A DNA stretch of 64,000 nucleotides from Halorientalis regularis (lineage in GTDB: Archaea > Halobacteriota > Halobacteria > Halobacteriales > Haloarculaceae), in the NCBI RefSeq assembly GCF_023698535.1, contig NZ_JALJCL010000012.1, forward strand, positions 1-64,000, read 5' to 3'. The translations under genes and the position numbers were made by a program. Below, one piece after another: positions 25,783-34,583 of the stretch (within the stretch, counting starts at the first letter, position 1; each line of letters starts with the position of its first letter). The notes beneath the pieces were generated by a model. The model searched no databases, was not told the DNA's origin, and was given only the letters and a program-made list of their open reading frames with translations.

Positions 25783-26442
25783 CTAGTTCTCTGTCACGCT
25801 GGTACCGCTCCTCTCGTCGGCTGCTGTGGTCGCACTGTCATCGGAACTTGCCTCAGCTTCGGCACTGTTGTCGCCAACAGCCTCTTTGGCGGCAGCTGTC
25901 CCGTCTGTGTCAGCAGTCCTCTCGTTGGTCACAGCATCGCCCTCCGAACTGTCGTCTTCTGTGCTGTCTTCTGTAGCGTCGACGGCGGCACCAGCTTCGT
26001 CAGGTTGGGCCGCGGGATCGTTATCCGCGTGATCAGCATCGGAGTCGGTGACCGGCACGATTGTCTCGTCGCCAGCGTTGAGTACATCCGAGTGAGTCTC
26101 GCCAGTCGGAAAGTCGGCCCCTGGTTCCGGCCCGGACTTCGCCATGGTCGTCGACTCGGGACTACCACGAAGCTGAAAGCCATCGTCCTCTGTCGTCGCG
26201 TCGTCGTCCAGAGGGCCGTCTGGTGGTGTCGTGTCGTCAGTGACGCGGGCCACACCGTCGGGCACGGAGTCTAAAAACTTCGCCTCGAACCGCGTCAGTG
26301 CGTCGTCCCACGACTCAATATCGGTGTCCTCCGGCCGGTGGTCGATCAGAACACCGACGTACGAACAGTCTTCACAGACCTGGGAAACAGCCTCTCCCAG
26401 TTCATACATGGTGAGGTGGCCACCACAGCGGGGACAGCTCAT
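25783..26442 (-). CDS. Zinc-ribbon protein with long acidic tail
   Basis: A 219-residue protein. It opens with a zinc ribbon (MSCPRCGGHLTMYELG, CEDCSYVGV), followed by a short helix (SWDDALTRFEAKFLD). More than 130 residues are then Asp/Glu/Ala/Thr-rich and probably disordered. The start at 26442 places the ribbon at the N-terminus. It is the first gene of the minus-strand actin cluster. DNA or protein binding by the ribbon is likely, and the role is unknown. Confidence 0.65.
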   Translation of the reverse strand: MSCPRCGGHLTMYELGEAVSQVCEDCSYVGVLIDHRPEDTDIESWDDALTRFEAKFLDSVPDGVARVTDDTTPPDGPLDDDATTEDDGFQLRGSPESTTMAKSGPEPGADFPTGETHSDVLNAGDETIVPVTDSDADHADNDPAAQPDEAGAAVDATEDSTEDDSSEGDAVTNERTADTDGTAAAKEAVGDNSAEAEASSDDSATTAADERSGTSVTEN

Positions 26443-26698
26443 ATGAACAGGTACACTCGGAGAGGCAAAGTTCTTCGTGGTTGCGCCAACGTCGGGGGTG
26501 TAACTACCGCTGCCGGTCACCGGCAGTGTCGCACCTGTTTGTCTCGGGCATGCCAGGAGTCCGTATCTTCGAGTCTGGCATCTGCTTCAAGATAGCACGC
26601 GCTTCGCTGTCAGCACTCCGTGCATGGACAGCAGTGAGTATACAAGATGCTGAGACGCTTCTGTACCCACTCTTGGGTGAGTGATGATCAAAATTTAC
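26443..26698. other. Intergenic stretch next to an IS5-type element
   Basis: 256 bases without a convincing gene. A minus-strand frame (26725-26504) has some protein-like composition but no recognisable domain. The promoter of the actin cluster should lie at about 26450-26490. Confidence 0.35.
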
Positions 26699-27627
26699 TG
26701 CCGTGTTGAATAGATTCTGAGTCACAGTTAGAGTGGCTCACAGAGCGGTTCTATGTTGGAGATGGCGAACATGAGGACGATTTCACGGAACTGTCGATAC
26801 CAGCCGAGCGCTCGCACGGCATCGCCGAGCGAGCGCTTCGTTGTTGAATACGAAGTTTCGGCCATCCAGCGCTGAGAGTAGCCTTTTGCCCGGATGAGTG
26901 TGTTATGTCCTCGCGTCAACGGTTTCGATCCACGCTGTAAGATGAGTGGCTCGACACCGAGGGCTTAGAACTCGTATTTCGTGATCCAGTTGTGGAAAGC
27001 TTTGTCAGCAGCCACTGATAGCAGGTCGTCCGCGTTCCGGCGGACGACCTGCGGCCCGGTCTTCGTATCGTGTTTCCATCGGGCGGAGATATGTACGTCA
27101 AGAACAGCAAGGGACTCTCTATCCGTTAGTGTCGTCACTTTCAGTGTCTGGACGTTACTTCCTGACCGCTGGCGGTAGTACGACGAGGCTGAGCGACGGT
27201 CGAAGAACGTGCTGTCCAGAGCTGCGTGACCAGACTGCGGGTGTTGCTGCGCTGAAACGCGCAGCAACGCCCGCCAGACCCACATTTCCAACCGGTCGAA
27301 CGATTTGTAGAGCGTAGTGAAGTCAGGCAGATTGTCCGGATCTAGGCCAAGTGCGTCACAAATATCGGTCATATACTGTAGCCGATTCGGCGTTTCACGG
27401 TAGCTGTGGCTGTCTTCGAGCCGGAAACAGTGGAGAACAACGTGCTTCCAGCGGGCGAACCCGCCGCTGGCGGGCTCGCCCGCGTGCTTCCCCAACGCTT
27501 GTTTGACTAGCTGCCGACACTGCTCCACGAAGTCGAGGAGATCGACTTCCATAGCCAGAATCGATTTCCTCGACTTCGCCCTTCTAACCCGTGATAACCG
27601 CCGATTAGATCGCTATTCAACGCGGCA
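26699..27627 (-). mobile_element. IS5-type insertion sequence, broken copy
   Basis: Terminal inverted repeats of 15 bases with one mismatch, TGCCGTGTTGAATAG at 26699-26713 and the reverse complement of TGCCGCGTTGAATAG at 27613-27627, enclose a 274-codon transposase frame with an internal stop. No target duplication is visible. Confidence 0.8.
26728..27552 (-). pseudogene. IS5-type transposase with an internal stop
   Basis: The frame has exactly the same length as the intact transposase at 20659-21483 and the same motifs: ALDSTFFDR, RRNADDLL, MAETSYSTTKR, WYRQFREIVLMFAISN. A TAA at 26965-26967 interrupts it after ITKYEF, and the frame then continues without shift to the normal end. The sequence differs clearly from the intact copy, so it is a different element and not a recent duplicate. 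The stop removes the catalytic Glu, so it should be inactive. Confidence 0.85.
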
Positions 27628-27705
27628 CGAACAACAATGATTCAATCAGCTGTATTCTGTTGTCTGATAGTCCGAGTTAAGTGATTTTAGACGTAGACGG
27701 GTAGT

Positions 27706-28284
27706 ATGGCTGAAATTACGGTCGGTGACGACACCTTGGATGTTGAGATCATTGCCGCAGATACTGAGTCACAGTTCTACATTCGTGTGGAATATGAGGA
27801 TCCGGCGGGAGAACGGCGACGCAATGAGTGGCAACTGGATGTGGACAAGCGGAGTGAGCTTACCATTGACTGGATCGAACAGACACTGTCGGAGTGGACT
27901 GAGCGTCGTGATGACGTGGCCTCTCTGGCGAGTTTCTCGATCCAACGCGTCGACGTTGCTCGGCAAGGCGAACACATAGATGCTTACTCCGCCACCAGCC
28001 CCACAGACGACCAGCCTATCGACCCAGCAACGGCCACCAGCGACCTTCCGTATGCACAGGGGGATAGAATCGCCTACTACGTCGACGGCCCTGACAGTAC
28101 TGTCTACGGCTACACGACAGACGCGATTGTGACAGAACTCCCACCGATCCACAAACAGCATCGAGAGCCAATCCAGGGCAAAGTCGAGATCGATACCGGC
28201 GTCGATACCAAACTCATCCCCACAGACTGGGTCGTTGGCCCGGCTGTGGACGGTGACATTGACCGACCGAACGAGAAGATTTGA
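27706..28284 (+). CDS. Hypothetical protein between two insertion elements
   Basis: A 192-residue acidic protein. The N-terminal domain is beta-rich (ITVGDDTLDVEIIAADT, then QFYIRVEYEDPAG), followed by a helix (DWIEQTLSEWTER). The C-terminal part contains DRIAYYVDGPDSTVYGY and ELPPIHKQHRE. I do not recognise the family. It is complete and flanked on both sides by mobile elements. Confidence 0.6.
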   Translation: MAEITVGDDTLDVEIIAADTESQFYIRVEYEDPAGERRRNEWQLDVDKRSELTIDWIEQTLSEWTERRDDVASLASFSIQRVDVARQGEHIDAYSATSPTDDQPIDPATATSDLPYAQGDRIAYYVDGPDSTVYGYTTDAIVTELPPIHKQHREPIQGKVEIDTGVDTKLIPTDWVVGPAVDGDIDRPNEKI

Positions 28285-28352
28285 TTCGAGCTATGGCTGT
28301 TGTACTATGCAGTTGGACGACTACTTGAGCGTGTCGCTGCCACCATCCCGCC

Positions 28353-30029
28353 GTGGCCCTGACACGTGAGTCTCGCCGTACTGTCTTCCGGCAAATCGCC
28401 CAGCGATCCTACGCCGACTGGCCCACGTACGAGTCGTGCCCGCTATTCGATCGCTCTTCTCTCCCCGCACTGGAATCAGATGTTCGGCTCGTTGCGGAAA
28501 CCTGGTTCCAACATGACGATCACAATAGCGTTGATCAATTCGTCCACGCAGTGCCACTCACATACGTCCAGTTCGATGCTCACGACCGGTATGCAGGCTC
28601 AACAAGCTACGAGATGGAGACGCTGTTTCGCCTATTCCTGCTGAAAGAATGCCATGGCTGGGACCACGAAACCGCGCTCGTCGAATACCTCACCAAGCAT
28701 CCCGATCTCTGTGATCAACTTGGCCTGGAGTCGGTCCCCAATCAGTCCACCCTGTGGCGGAGCTGGCACCATCGGTTCACTGCTGATCTCCAAGACACCG
28801 TCGAGACAACAGCGCGGACCATCCTCATCAAAGCCCAGAATGCAGGCGTCACAGTCCCGCGCGATCCAGAACATCAGAGCCGCAGATACGAGAACGGGAG
28901 TACGGAATCAGATCCTGACGACCAGACCGTATTAGAGCAGGCCGAGACCGTCACTGAGCAGGTGAGTTGCGTTGCATTACCAGCGTTCTCACTGGACCGA
29001 GGCGAGGGCTGTGAGATCCACGAGAACGCCTACTGGGATCTCCAGACCTATCTCGGACTCCGTGAGAACCTTGCCGTCAACGAAGGGGCTCGGAGCTTCA
29101 TTCACGAATCTAATCGGGAGCGGACACCGCTCGGCCACGCCCATCGGGAGCATATACGCGACCTCACCATCGAACAGATTCGGGAGATGTACCGCCAAGC
29201 CATTGGCCGACTGCTGGGCCGTGTCGCGGAGACTGAGGAATTCCTCCGAGCCGGCATTGTCGCGATCGATGTCACCGAGGACGATCCCTTCACGGGCGAT
29301 AGGACGGACCACGAAGACGAGATTATCGGGACGAAGGAGAAAACCGACGAGTACGCCTACCAGTGGGCGACGGTCCAGCTGGTTGGGAACGCTGTTCCAA
29401 TAGTCCTTGATGCGCGCCCAGTCCGGAAAGGCGATACGCGCAAGGAGATCGTCGAGGACCTCTTGGATTCGGCAGAGGCGGCTGTTCATGTCGATAACGT
29501 GCTGATGGACCGGGAGTTCGACAGTCAGCACATCTTGGAGATGCTGAGTCAACGTGGGCTGTCCTACGTCGTGCCGAAGCGGATGCAGACGAGTGAGAAA
29601 GCGCAGGCGAAACGACTTCTCAAGCGCAACAAGGACCGGTACGAGACAGATCGGAAACTACATCTCGGCGACAACGAGTGGCACTCGACGACGCTGATCT
29701 ACCGACGGAAAGAGAACTCCGAACACACCGATCACCAGCAGTATTCGGTGTTCATGACGAATCGAAATAGCGGGCTCCTTACTGAGTACGGATACAGATG
29801 GGAGATTGAGAGCGGGTACAAGTCGATCAAGCGGTTCATGGGTGCGACGACCTCGAAGCACTTCGGCCTGCGGTTCTTCTATTTCGCGTTCGCGTGTCTG
29901 CTGTACTCGGTCTGGCGGGCTGTTGATTTGCTTGTGCAGGTACAGTTGACCGGCGAGTACGAACACTCGCCCATTGTGACAGCCGACAACACGCTGACGC
30001 TGGTAAAGAAGAAAACGGGAATCGGATAG
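28353..30029 (+). CDS. DDE transposase, 558 aa (ISH7/ISH10/ISNCY-like)
   Basis: A complete 558-residue transposase with a GTG start. The DDE residues are visible: Asp in GIVAIDVTEDDPF, Asp in VLMDREFDSQ and Glu in YRWEIESGYKSIKRFM. The N-terminal half (QIAQRSYADWPTYESCPLFD) and the motif HGWDHETALVEYL are shared with the copy at 42969. The size and order resemble haloarchaeal elements of the ISH7/ISH10 group, a tentative name. Both copies are intact, but they are clearly diverged from each other, so they arrived separately. Confidence 0.8.
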   Translation: MALTRESRRTVFRQIAQRSYADWPTYESCPLFDRSSLPALESDVRLVAETWFQHDDHNSVDQFVHAVPLTYVQFDAHDRYAGSTSYEMETLFRLFLLKECHGWDHETALVEYLTKHPDLCDQLGLESVPNQSTLWRSWHHRFTADLQDTVETTARTILIKAQNAGVTVPRDPEHQSRRYENGSTESDPDDQTVLEQAETVTEQVSCVALPAFSLDRGEGCEIHENAYWDLQTYLGLRENLAVNEGARSFIHESNRERTPLGHAHREHIRDLTIEQIREMYRQAIGRLLGRVAETEEFLRAGIVAIDVTEDDPFTGDRTDHEDEIIGTKEKTDEYAYQWATVQLVGNAVPIVLDARPVRKGDTRKEIVEDLLDSAEAAVHVDNVLMDREFDSQHILEMLSQRGLSYVVPKRMQTSEKAQAKRLLKRNKDRYETDRKLHLGDNEWHSTTLIYRRKENSEHTDHQQYSVFMTNRNSGLLTEYGYRWEIESGYKSIKRFMGATTSKHFGLRFFYFAFACLLYSVWRAVDLLVQVQLTGEYEHSPIVTADNTLTLVKKKTGIG

Positions 30030-30218
30030 TAACGAGACTCTCCTCGCGATAGCGTGTCTTCTCAGTGGCGACACTATCCAGAGTCTCCGAAATCCGCTGG
30101 AATAGTTGCCTGTGGAACAACAGTGGCCGTTCAGAAAGCGATCTGACGAAGATTCCGATTATCGATTCGGGCGATAACACGCATTACAGGCCCTCTATGC
30201 CCGCTGTAGTCTCAACTT
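28353..30218 (+). mobile_element. 558-aa transposase element, copy 1
   Basis: This copy shares its coding region and about 190 bases of 3' non-coding DNA with the copy at 42969. The shared DNA ends at the block GTAGTCTCAACTT (30206-30218, and 44820-44832 in copy 2). I could not define the left end. Right after the end the sequence continues with AAGTTGAGACT (30233-30243), the inverse of the terminal block. Confidence 0.7.
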
Positions 30219-30476
30219 CGGAATGCATGCAAAAGTTGAGACTCTTCTTCTCAATGCATACGATCTCATCGAGATCGATTGAGTCCAAGAACCACTAAGC
30301 GAACCTACGGTGAGATGGTCGTCATTTTCTGCAAGCGTTCAGGTATTGGCCAGTATCCGATTCGTCGAGAGTGTCCGTGTCAATATGCCCTCCTTACTAA
30401 GCTCTCATATTAGCTATCTGCCGAGATATTAACTGACGGATTAGATATAGCCAGATTTAATAGAATAGTCTTTATT
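30219..30476. other. Region between the transposase element and cbiM
   Basis: About 260 bases without a gene. It becomes AT-rich toward 30400-30488, where the ECF transporter promoter must lie (ATTTAATAGAATAGTC at 30455-30470 could be the TATA region). Confidence 0.45.
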
Positions 30477-30485
30477 GTTAATAAC
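30477..30485. promoter_or_regulatory. GTTAATAAC palindrome before cbiM
   Basis: The perfect palindrome GTTAATAAC lies 3 nt before the cbiM ATG, across the likely transcription start. Similar cores occur upstream of the NikR, ABC, GTPase and ZnuA genes. It is a candidate operator for a metal-sensing repressor. Confidence 0.45.
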
Positions 30486-30488
30486 ACG

Positions 30489-31169
30489 ATGGCACACATC
30501 CACCTCGGTGAAGGCTCGTTCCCCCTGTGGGCACTTGTGCTGTGGACGACCCTCGGCGTGGCACTCGTCGGTGCAGTCGTCTATCGGATCCGCAAGGGCG
30601 GAATCAAGACCCACCAGATCGCACTCGCCGGAATCGGTGCGGCAGCGAGTTTCGCAATCTTCCAGCTGAATATCCCCGTCTGGGGTGGCATCCACATGAA
30701 CCTCACCGGCCTCGTCGGCATCCTCGCCGGGCCGCTGCTCGGAGCGCTCATCGCACTGGTCGTGAACATCTTCTCGGCAGCACTCGGCCACGGTGCAGTC
30801 GGCCTCCTCGGCGCGAATACGCTCGTGAACGCGAGCGAAGCTATCGTCGCCTACTACGCGTTCAAGACCCTGATGGGGATGGACTGGGATGTCTTCCCCG
30901 CCGGCGCCAGTGCCGCGACGCTCGGCCTCTCGGCAGGTGCGTTCCTGATGGGAGCGATCATCGTCATCAGCGGCGTGAACGGGAGCGCGCTGCCGCGTGG
31001 TGACCTGACGATCGCGGTCGCTGGTCTCGTCGGGCTCAACCTCGGCGTCGCAGTCATCGAGGGTATCCTGACGGGATTCATCGTTCAGTTCCTCGCGTCC
31101 GTCCGCCCCGACCTCGTCGGCCTCGCCGACCGTGACACCCAGGAGGAGCCGACCGGGGTGACGGCCTGA
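30489..31169 (+). CDS. cbiM: ECF nickel/cobalt transporter S component CbiM/NikM
   Basis: A 226-residue membrane protein, the substrate-binding subunit of an energy-coupling-factor importer for Co or Ni. The start MAHIHLGEG carries the His-x-His near the N-terminus that binds the metal in this family. About six or seven transmembrane helices follow, with the conserved WGGIHMNLTGLVGILAGP and GANTLVNAS. The next three genes are the other subunits, overlapping or within 3 nt. Ni versus Co cannot be told from the sequence. Confidence 0.9.
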   Translation: MAHIHLGEGSFPLWALVLWTTLGVALVGAVVYRIRKGGIKTHQIALAGIGAAASFAIFQLNIPVWGGIHMNLTGLVGILAGPLLGALIALVVNIFSAALGHGAVGLLGANTLVNASEAIVAYYAFKTLMGMDWDVFPAGASAATLGLSAGAFLMGAIIVISGVNGSALPRGDLTIAVAGLVGLNLGVAVIEGILTGFIVQFLASVRPDLVGLADRDTQEEPTGVTA

Positions 31170-31492
31170 TGCAGCGCTGGAAGCAGTACGGTGGTCTTGC
31201 TGGCCTCTTCGCTGCCTTTCTCGCGGCCGGCTACTGGGGCTTCACCGCCACCGGCGGCGCACTGCCGTGGGCCAAACGCTCTGCGAAAGCGCTCCAGCGC
31301 GGTGTACAGGACGGTGGCGGCGCGCTCGTCGACTTTGGCCGCGGAATCGTCGTCGCTGGCCCGATCCGCAAAGGCGGGATGATGCTCGAGTTCGGCGGGC
31401 TCGTCCTCCTTATGATCGTGCTCGGTGTCGGCATGTACGTCTACGTCGACCGCTACGGTGGCTTCGAGGACGGAGAACGCCCAGCTCGGTAA
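31169..31492 (+). CDS. Small membrane subunit (CbiN/NikN position)
   Basis: A 107-residue protein with two transmembrane helices (LAGLFAAFLAAGYWGF and FGGLVLLMIVLGVGMYVYV) and a loop between them. It overlaps cbiM by one base (TGATG). Size, topology and place match the small accessory subunit of Ni/Co ECF importers, although the sequence is not diagnostic of bacterial CbiN. It is required for metal uptake in characterised systems. Confidence 0.7.
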   Translation: MQRWKQYGGLAGLFAAFLAAGYWGFTATGGALPWAKRSAKALQRGVQDGGGALVDFGRGIVVAGPIRKGGMMLEFGGLVLLMIVLGVGMYVYVDRYGGFEDGERPAR

Positions 31493-31494
31493 CC

Positions 31495-32307
31495 GTGACG
31501 ACACTCTCGAACCACGTTCCCGATCCGCGGCTCATCACGGCGTTCGCCGAACGGCGAGACGGACCGTTACACCGCGTCAACCCCTGGACGAAAGTCGGCA
31601 TCGTCGGCGCGCTCGTCCTCGCAGTCACGGTGTTCGACCGACTCGCACTCCTGGCCGGACTGTACGGCGTCGTGCTGGCCGTCTACGGTCTCGCGGGGCT
31701 CCCATACCGGCGGCTGGCCGGCTGGTACACGCTCCCGTTACTGTTCATCGTCTCCGTCGCCGGACCGCTGGCGTTTCTCGAACCGGGCACGCCGATCGGA
31801 GGCGCGCTCTCGACACCGGTCGGTGAACTCTCGGTCACGTGGGCGGGGCTCGTCCTCTTCGCCGAGCTCAGCTGTCGGTCGCTCACGGTCGTCACGTTCA
31901 CGCTGGCGGCGTCGATGACGACGAAATACACCGACGTGGCGCACATGCTCGGGCGGCTGCTCCCCCGACCGATCGACCAAGTCGCCTTGCTCACCTACCG
32001 GTTCACGTTCGTCATGATCGAGACGCTCGAGGACCTGGTGAAAGCCGCGCTCTCCCGTGGAGCGAACTTCTCGGAGTTCTGGTCGAACAAACGGCTGTAC
32101 GCCAGAATCCTCGGGATGACGATGTTGTCGGCGATCGAGCAGTCCGAACGCCTCGTCAAGTCCATGGAAGCCCGCGGGTACGACGGCAACATCACGCTGT
32201 ACGGAGACGTCTCGCGGCCACCGACCCACGAACTGGTCGTCGTCGTCGGCTCGTACGTAGTGGTCGTCGGGTACGCGGCAGTCGCGGTCTACGGGGTGAG
32301 ACTGTGA
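31495..32307 (+). CDS. cbiQ: ECF transporter T component CbiQ
   Basis: A 270-residue transmembrane subunit beginning with GTG at 31495, 3 nt after the previous stop. It has the helices of CbiQ and the two coupling motifs near the end, where ATPases dock (LSRGANFSEF, then VKSMEARGYDG). The second is the A-R-G signature of T components. It links the S component to the ATPase. It overlaps the ATPase gene by four bases (GTGA). Confidence 0.9.
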   Translation: MTTLSNHVPDPRLITAFAERRDGPLHRVNPWTKVGIVGALVLAVTVFDRLALLAGLYGVVLAVYGLAGLPYRRLAGWYTLPLLFIVSVAGPLAFLEPGTPIGGALSTPVGELSVTWAGLVLFAELSCRSLTVVTFTLAASMTTKYTDVAHMLGRLLPRPIDQVALLTYRFTFVMIETLEDLVKAALSRGANFSEFWSNKRLYARILGMTMLSAIEQSERLVKSMEARGYDGNITLYGDVSRPPTHELVVVVGSYVVVVGYAAVAVYGVRL

Positions 32308-33179
32308 GTCGAGACGATTCACCGCTCGTCGACCTCCAGTGTGAGGCCCACACCTACCCCGACGGAACGGTCGGCATGCACGACGTCGACTTCTCGGTGT
32401 ACCCCGACGAAGTCGTCGCACTCGTCGGCGGCAACGGTGCCGGGAAGTCGACGCTCCTCGAACACCTGAACGCGACGCTCGTTCCCGACGACGGCGAACT
32501 CGTCGTCGACGGCACGCCGATCACCGAAGACAACAAGGCACACGCACGGAGAGAAGTCGGGTTCGTCTTCCAGGACGCCGATACGCAACTCGTCGCGCCC
32601 ACGGTCCTCGATGACGTGATGTTCGGCCTCCAGAACTACGGCGTCCCCGGTGATGAAGCGAGAGCGCGCGCTCGTGAAGCGCTCGCGACTGTCGACGCGG
32701 GCCACCTCGAAGACCGGATTCCTCACTATCTGAGCGGTGGCGAGAAACGCCTCGTCGGCCTCGCCGGCGTGCTCGTGCTCGAACCGAGCGTGGTCGTGCT
32801 GGACGAACCGCTCGCAGGGCTCGACCCCGAGCGGTCCCAGCTGGTCGCCGAGCGAATCCAGCAGATTCACGAGGACGGTATCAGCGTCGTCCTGTCGACG
32901 CACGACCTCGAATTTGCCGCTGAAGTCGCAGATCGAGTCTGTGTGATGGCCGACGGCAACGTCGTCGGAAGCGGAACGCCCCGCGAGGTGTTCTACGACG
33001 ACGCGCTGTTGACGGACGCGAACCTTCACCCGCCGAGTGCGGTTCGTGTGGCTCGCGATGCAGGGCTGGGGGCGACCGAACAGCCGGTGACTGAAGCGGA
33101 TCTGGTGGCGCTCCTCACAGAAGCCGACACCCTGGGACCCACACAGACACCCTCTCCAGATGGGCGCGGACACGACTGA
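32304..33179 (+). CDS. cbiO: ECF transporter ATPase CbiO
   Basis: A 291-residue ABC ATPase. Walker A is GGNGAGKST, the Q loop is FVFQDADTQLVAPTV, the signature is LSGGE, Walker B is VVVLDEPLAG, and the switch His lies in LSTHDLEFA. The extra VAPTVLDDV after the Q loop is typical of ECF ATPases. It hydrolyses ATP to drive metal uptake with CbiM and CbiQ. The start is GTG at 32304, coupled to the cbiQ stop. A C-terminal extension of about 40 residues (Asp/Glu/Pro-rich) is normal for haloarchaeal CbiO. Confidence 0.92.
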   Translation: MSRDDSPLVDLQCEAHTYPDGTVGMHDVDFSVYPDEVVALVGGNGAGKSTLLEHLNATLVPDDGELVVDGTPITEDNKAHARREVGFVFQDADTQLVAPTVLDDVMFGLQNYGVPGDEARARAREALATVDAGHLEDRIPHYLSGGEKRLVGLAGVLVLEPSVVVLDEPLAGLDPERSQLVAERIQQIHEDGISVVLSTHDLEFAAEVADRVCVMADGNVVGSGTPREVFYDDALLTDANLHPPSAVRVARDAGLGATEQPVTEADLVALLTEADTLGPTQTPSPDGRGHD

Positions 33180-33897
33180 GCGCCTCCCTCGGTATCTCGC
33201 GCCACTTCCTCGGCGGATCGAGACGGTTGCCCTGCAGTACGCGTGGGTAATCGTCGCGATCAATGTCGCGGGAACGGCATTCGGCTTCTGGTACTACATC
33301 CCCCAGTTCCAACTCGAACCGGTCGTCGCGTGGCCGGTCGTCCCGGACAGTCCGACGGCTACGCTGTTCATCGCCTGCTCGCTGGCGCTGTACAAACTCG
33401 GCCGGTCGAACGAGTACCTGAACGTGTTGGCGTTTTTCGGTTGTATCAAACTCGGCCTCTGGACGCCGTACGTCCTGACGGTGTTCGCAGACGCGTTTCT
33501 CGCGACGGTCACGCCACCATCGCAGGTCGTTCCACTACTCGGACGAGAACTCGCCTCGAACGCGATGTACGCGTTCCTGTTCGTCTCACACTTGGGGATG
33601 GTCGTCCAAGCGTTCCTCATCCATCGCTACAGTGACTTTCCGGGTCGAGCGATTCTCGTTGCCGTAATCTGGTACGGATTCAACGATCTTGTCGACTACT
33701 TCGTCCCGATTGTCGGGACACCGCATCACACCCTGTTGCCGGTCGAACCGATTGTGAACGGCACCGTCCAGCACGTCTCCCCAGCACACGAGATCGCAGC
33801 TGCGGGCGCTGTTGCGCTGACGATACTGGCGACAATACTCGCCGTCGGGACTCGACGCGTGAAAATCACCCAAAACGAGGGATCTGTAGCGGGCTGA
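33160..33897 (+). CDS. DUF1405 membrane protein
   Basis: A 245-residue membrane protein of the DUF1405 family with about six helices: VIVAINVAGTAFGFWYY, the conserved SLALYKLGRSNEYLN, FFGCIKLGLWTPYV, SNAMYAFLFVSHLGM and WYGFNDLVDYF. Its start overlaps cbiO by 20 bases, so it belongs to the same transcript. The family has no known activity. Its repeated place behind metal transporters would suggest a role in uptake or regulation, but that is inference. Confidence 0.8.
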   Translation: MGADTTERLPRYLAPLPRRIETVALQYAWVIVAINVAGTAFGFWYYIPQFQLEPVVAWPVVPDSPTATLFIACSLALYKLGRSNEYLNVLAFFGCIKLGLWTPYVLTVFADAFLATVTPPSQVVPLLGRELASNAMYAFLFVSHLGMVVQAFLIHRYSDFPGRAILVAVIWYGFNDLVDYFVPIVGTPHHTLLPVEPIVNGTVQHVSPAHEIAAAGAVALTILATILAVGTRRVKITQNEGSVAG

Positions 33898-33922
33898 GAG
33901 CTCACTTTGGGTCCTGGTCCCG

Positions 33923-34582
33923 TCACAGAACGCCCAGTTCGAACACTGCAAGGTAGATCTGCCCAGCACCGGCTATTATCATCACCAGGGCCGCAACCTG
34001 TTGGACCCGCCTTGAGTACGTTCCCAAGGAGCGCCAGGAGTCGATTCCGACGCCCGCGAGCAACGTCACTCCAACAAGTGGGAGCGTCACCCCGAGTGCA
34101 TACACGGCCAGTACGAGGGCACTCGAATGCGCCGGTAATGCGAGCGCTTGGGTGACCACGCCGAAGAGGAGTGGCACCACACAGCCCGCTGCGGCCACTG
34201 CATACACGGCACCGAAGACACCGAATCCAGTTACTGACGCCGGTCGTTCGGGTAGTGGGACGCGAAGTTCCGGTCCGCGGTTCATGAGCGTCGCGATGCC
34301 GAAGGCGATCAGCCCGACCCCGATAATCGGTTCGAGTACCGGCAGTGCGGTCTTCACTGGCTGACCCACTGCCAGGACGAGCAACGCGACGACGGCGAGA
34401 GCACCGAGTGCGCCTCCGGCAGCGGCACCAGCAGGTGCGAGCATCCCCGTATCCCCATCGTTCTCGCTCAGATAGTACCCCACGTAGCCCGGAAGAAGCG
34501 GGAACGCACAGGGGGCGAAGAACGTCGCGACGCCAGCGCTTGCAGCGAAGGCCAGCGCCCCAACGACTGCAGGTTCGACCAT
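33923..34582 (-). CDS. ccdA: CcdA-type thiol-disulfide membrane protein
   Basis: A 219-residue, six-helix membrane protein that carries electrons from the cytoplasm to extracytoplasmic thioredoxin-like proteins. Cysteines lie at the expected places: FFAPCAFPLLPGY (first helix) and VAAAGCVVPLLFG (fourth helix). The start at 34582 is the ATG immediately before the first helix, 1 nt past the TlpA-like stop. With the TlpA-like and SCO genes upstream it forms a three-gene redox-maturation operon. Confidence 0.88.
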   Translation of the reverse strand: MVEPAVVGALAFAASAGVATFFAPCAFPLLPGYVGYYLSENDGDTGMLAPAGAAAGGALGALAVVALLVLAVGQPVKTALPVLEPIIGVGLIAFGIATLMNRGPELRVPLPERPASVTGFGVFGAVYAVAAAGCVVPLLFGVVTQALALPAHSSALVLAVYALGVTLPLVGVTLLAGVGIDSWRSLGTYSRRVQQVAALVMIIAGAGQIYLAVFELGVL

Positions 34583-34583
34583 G

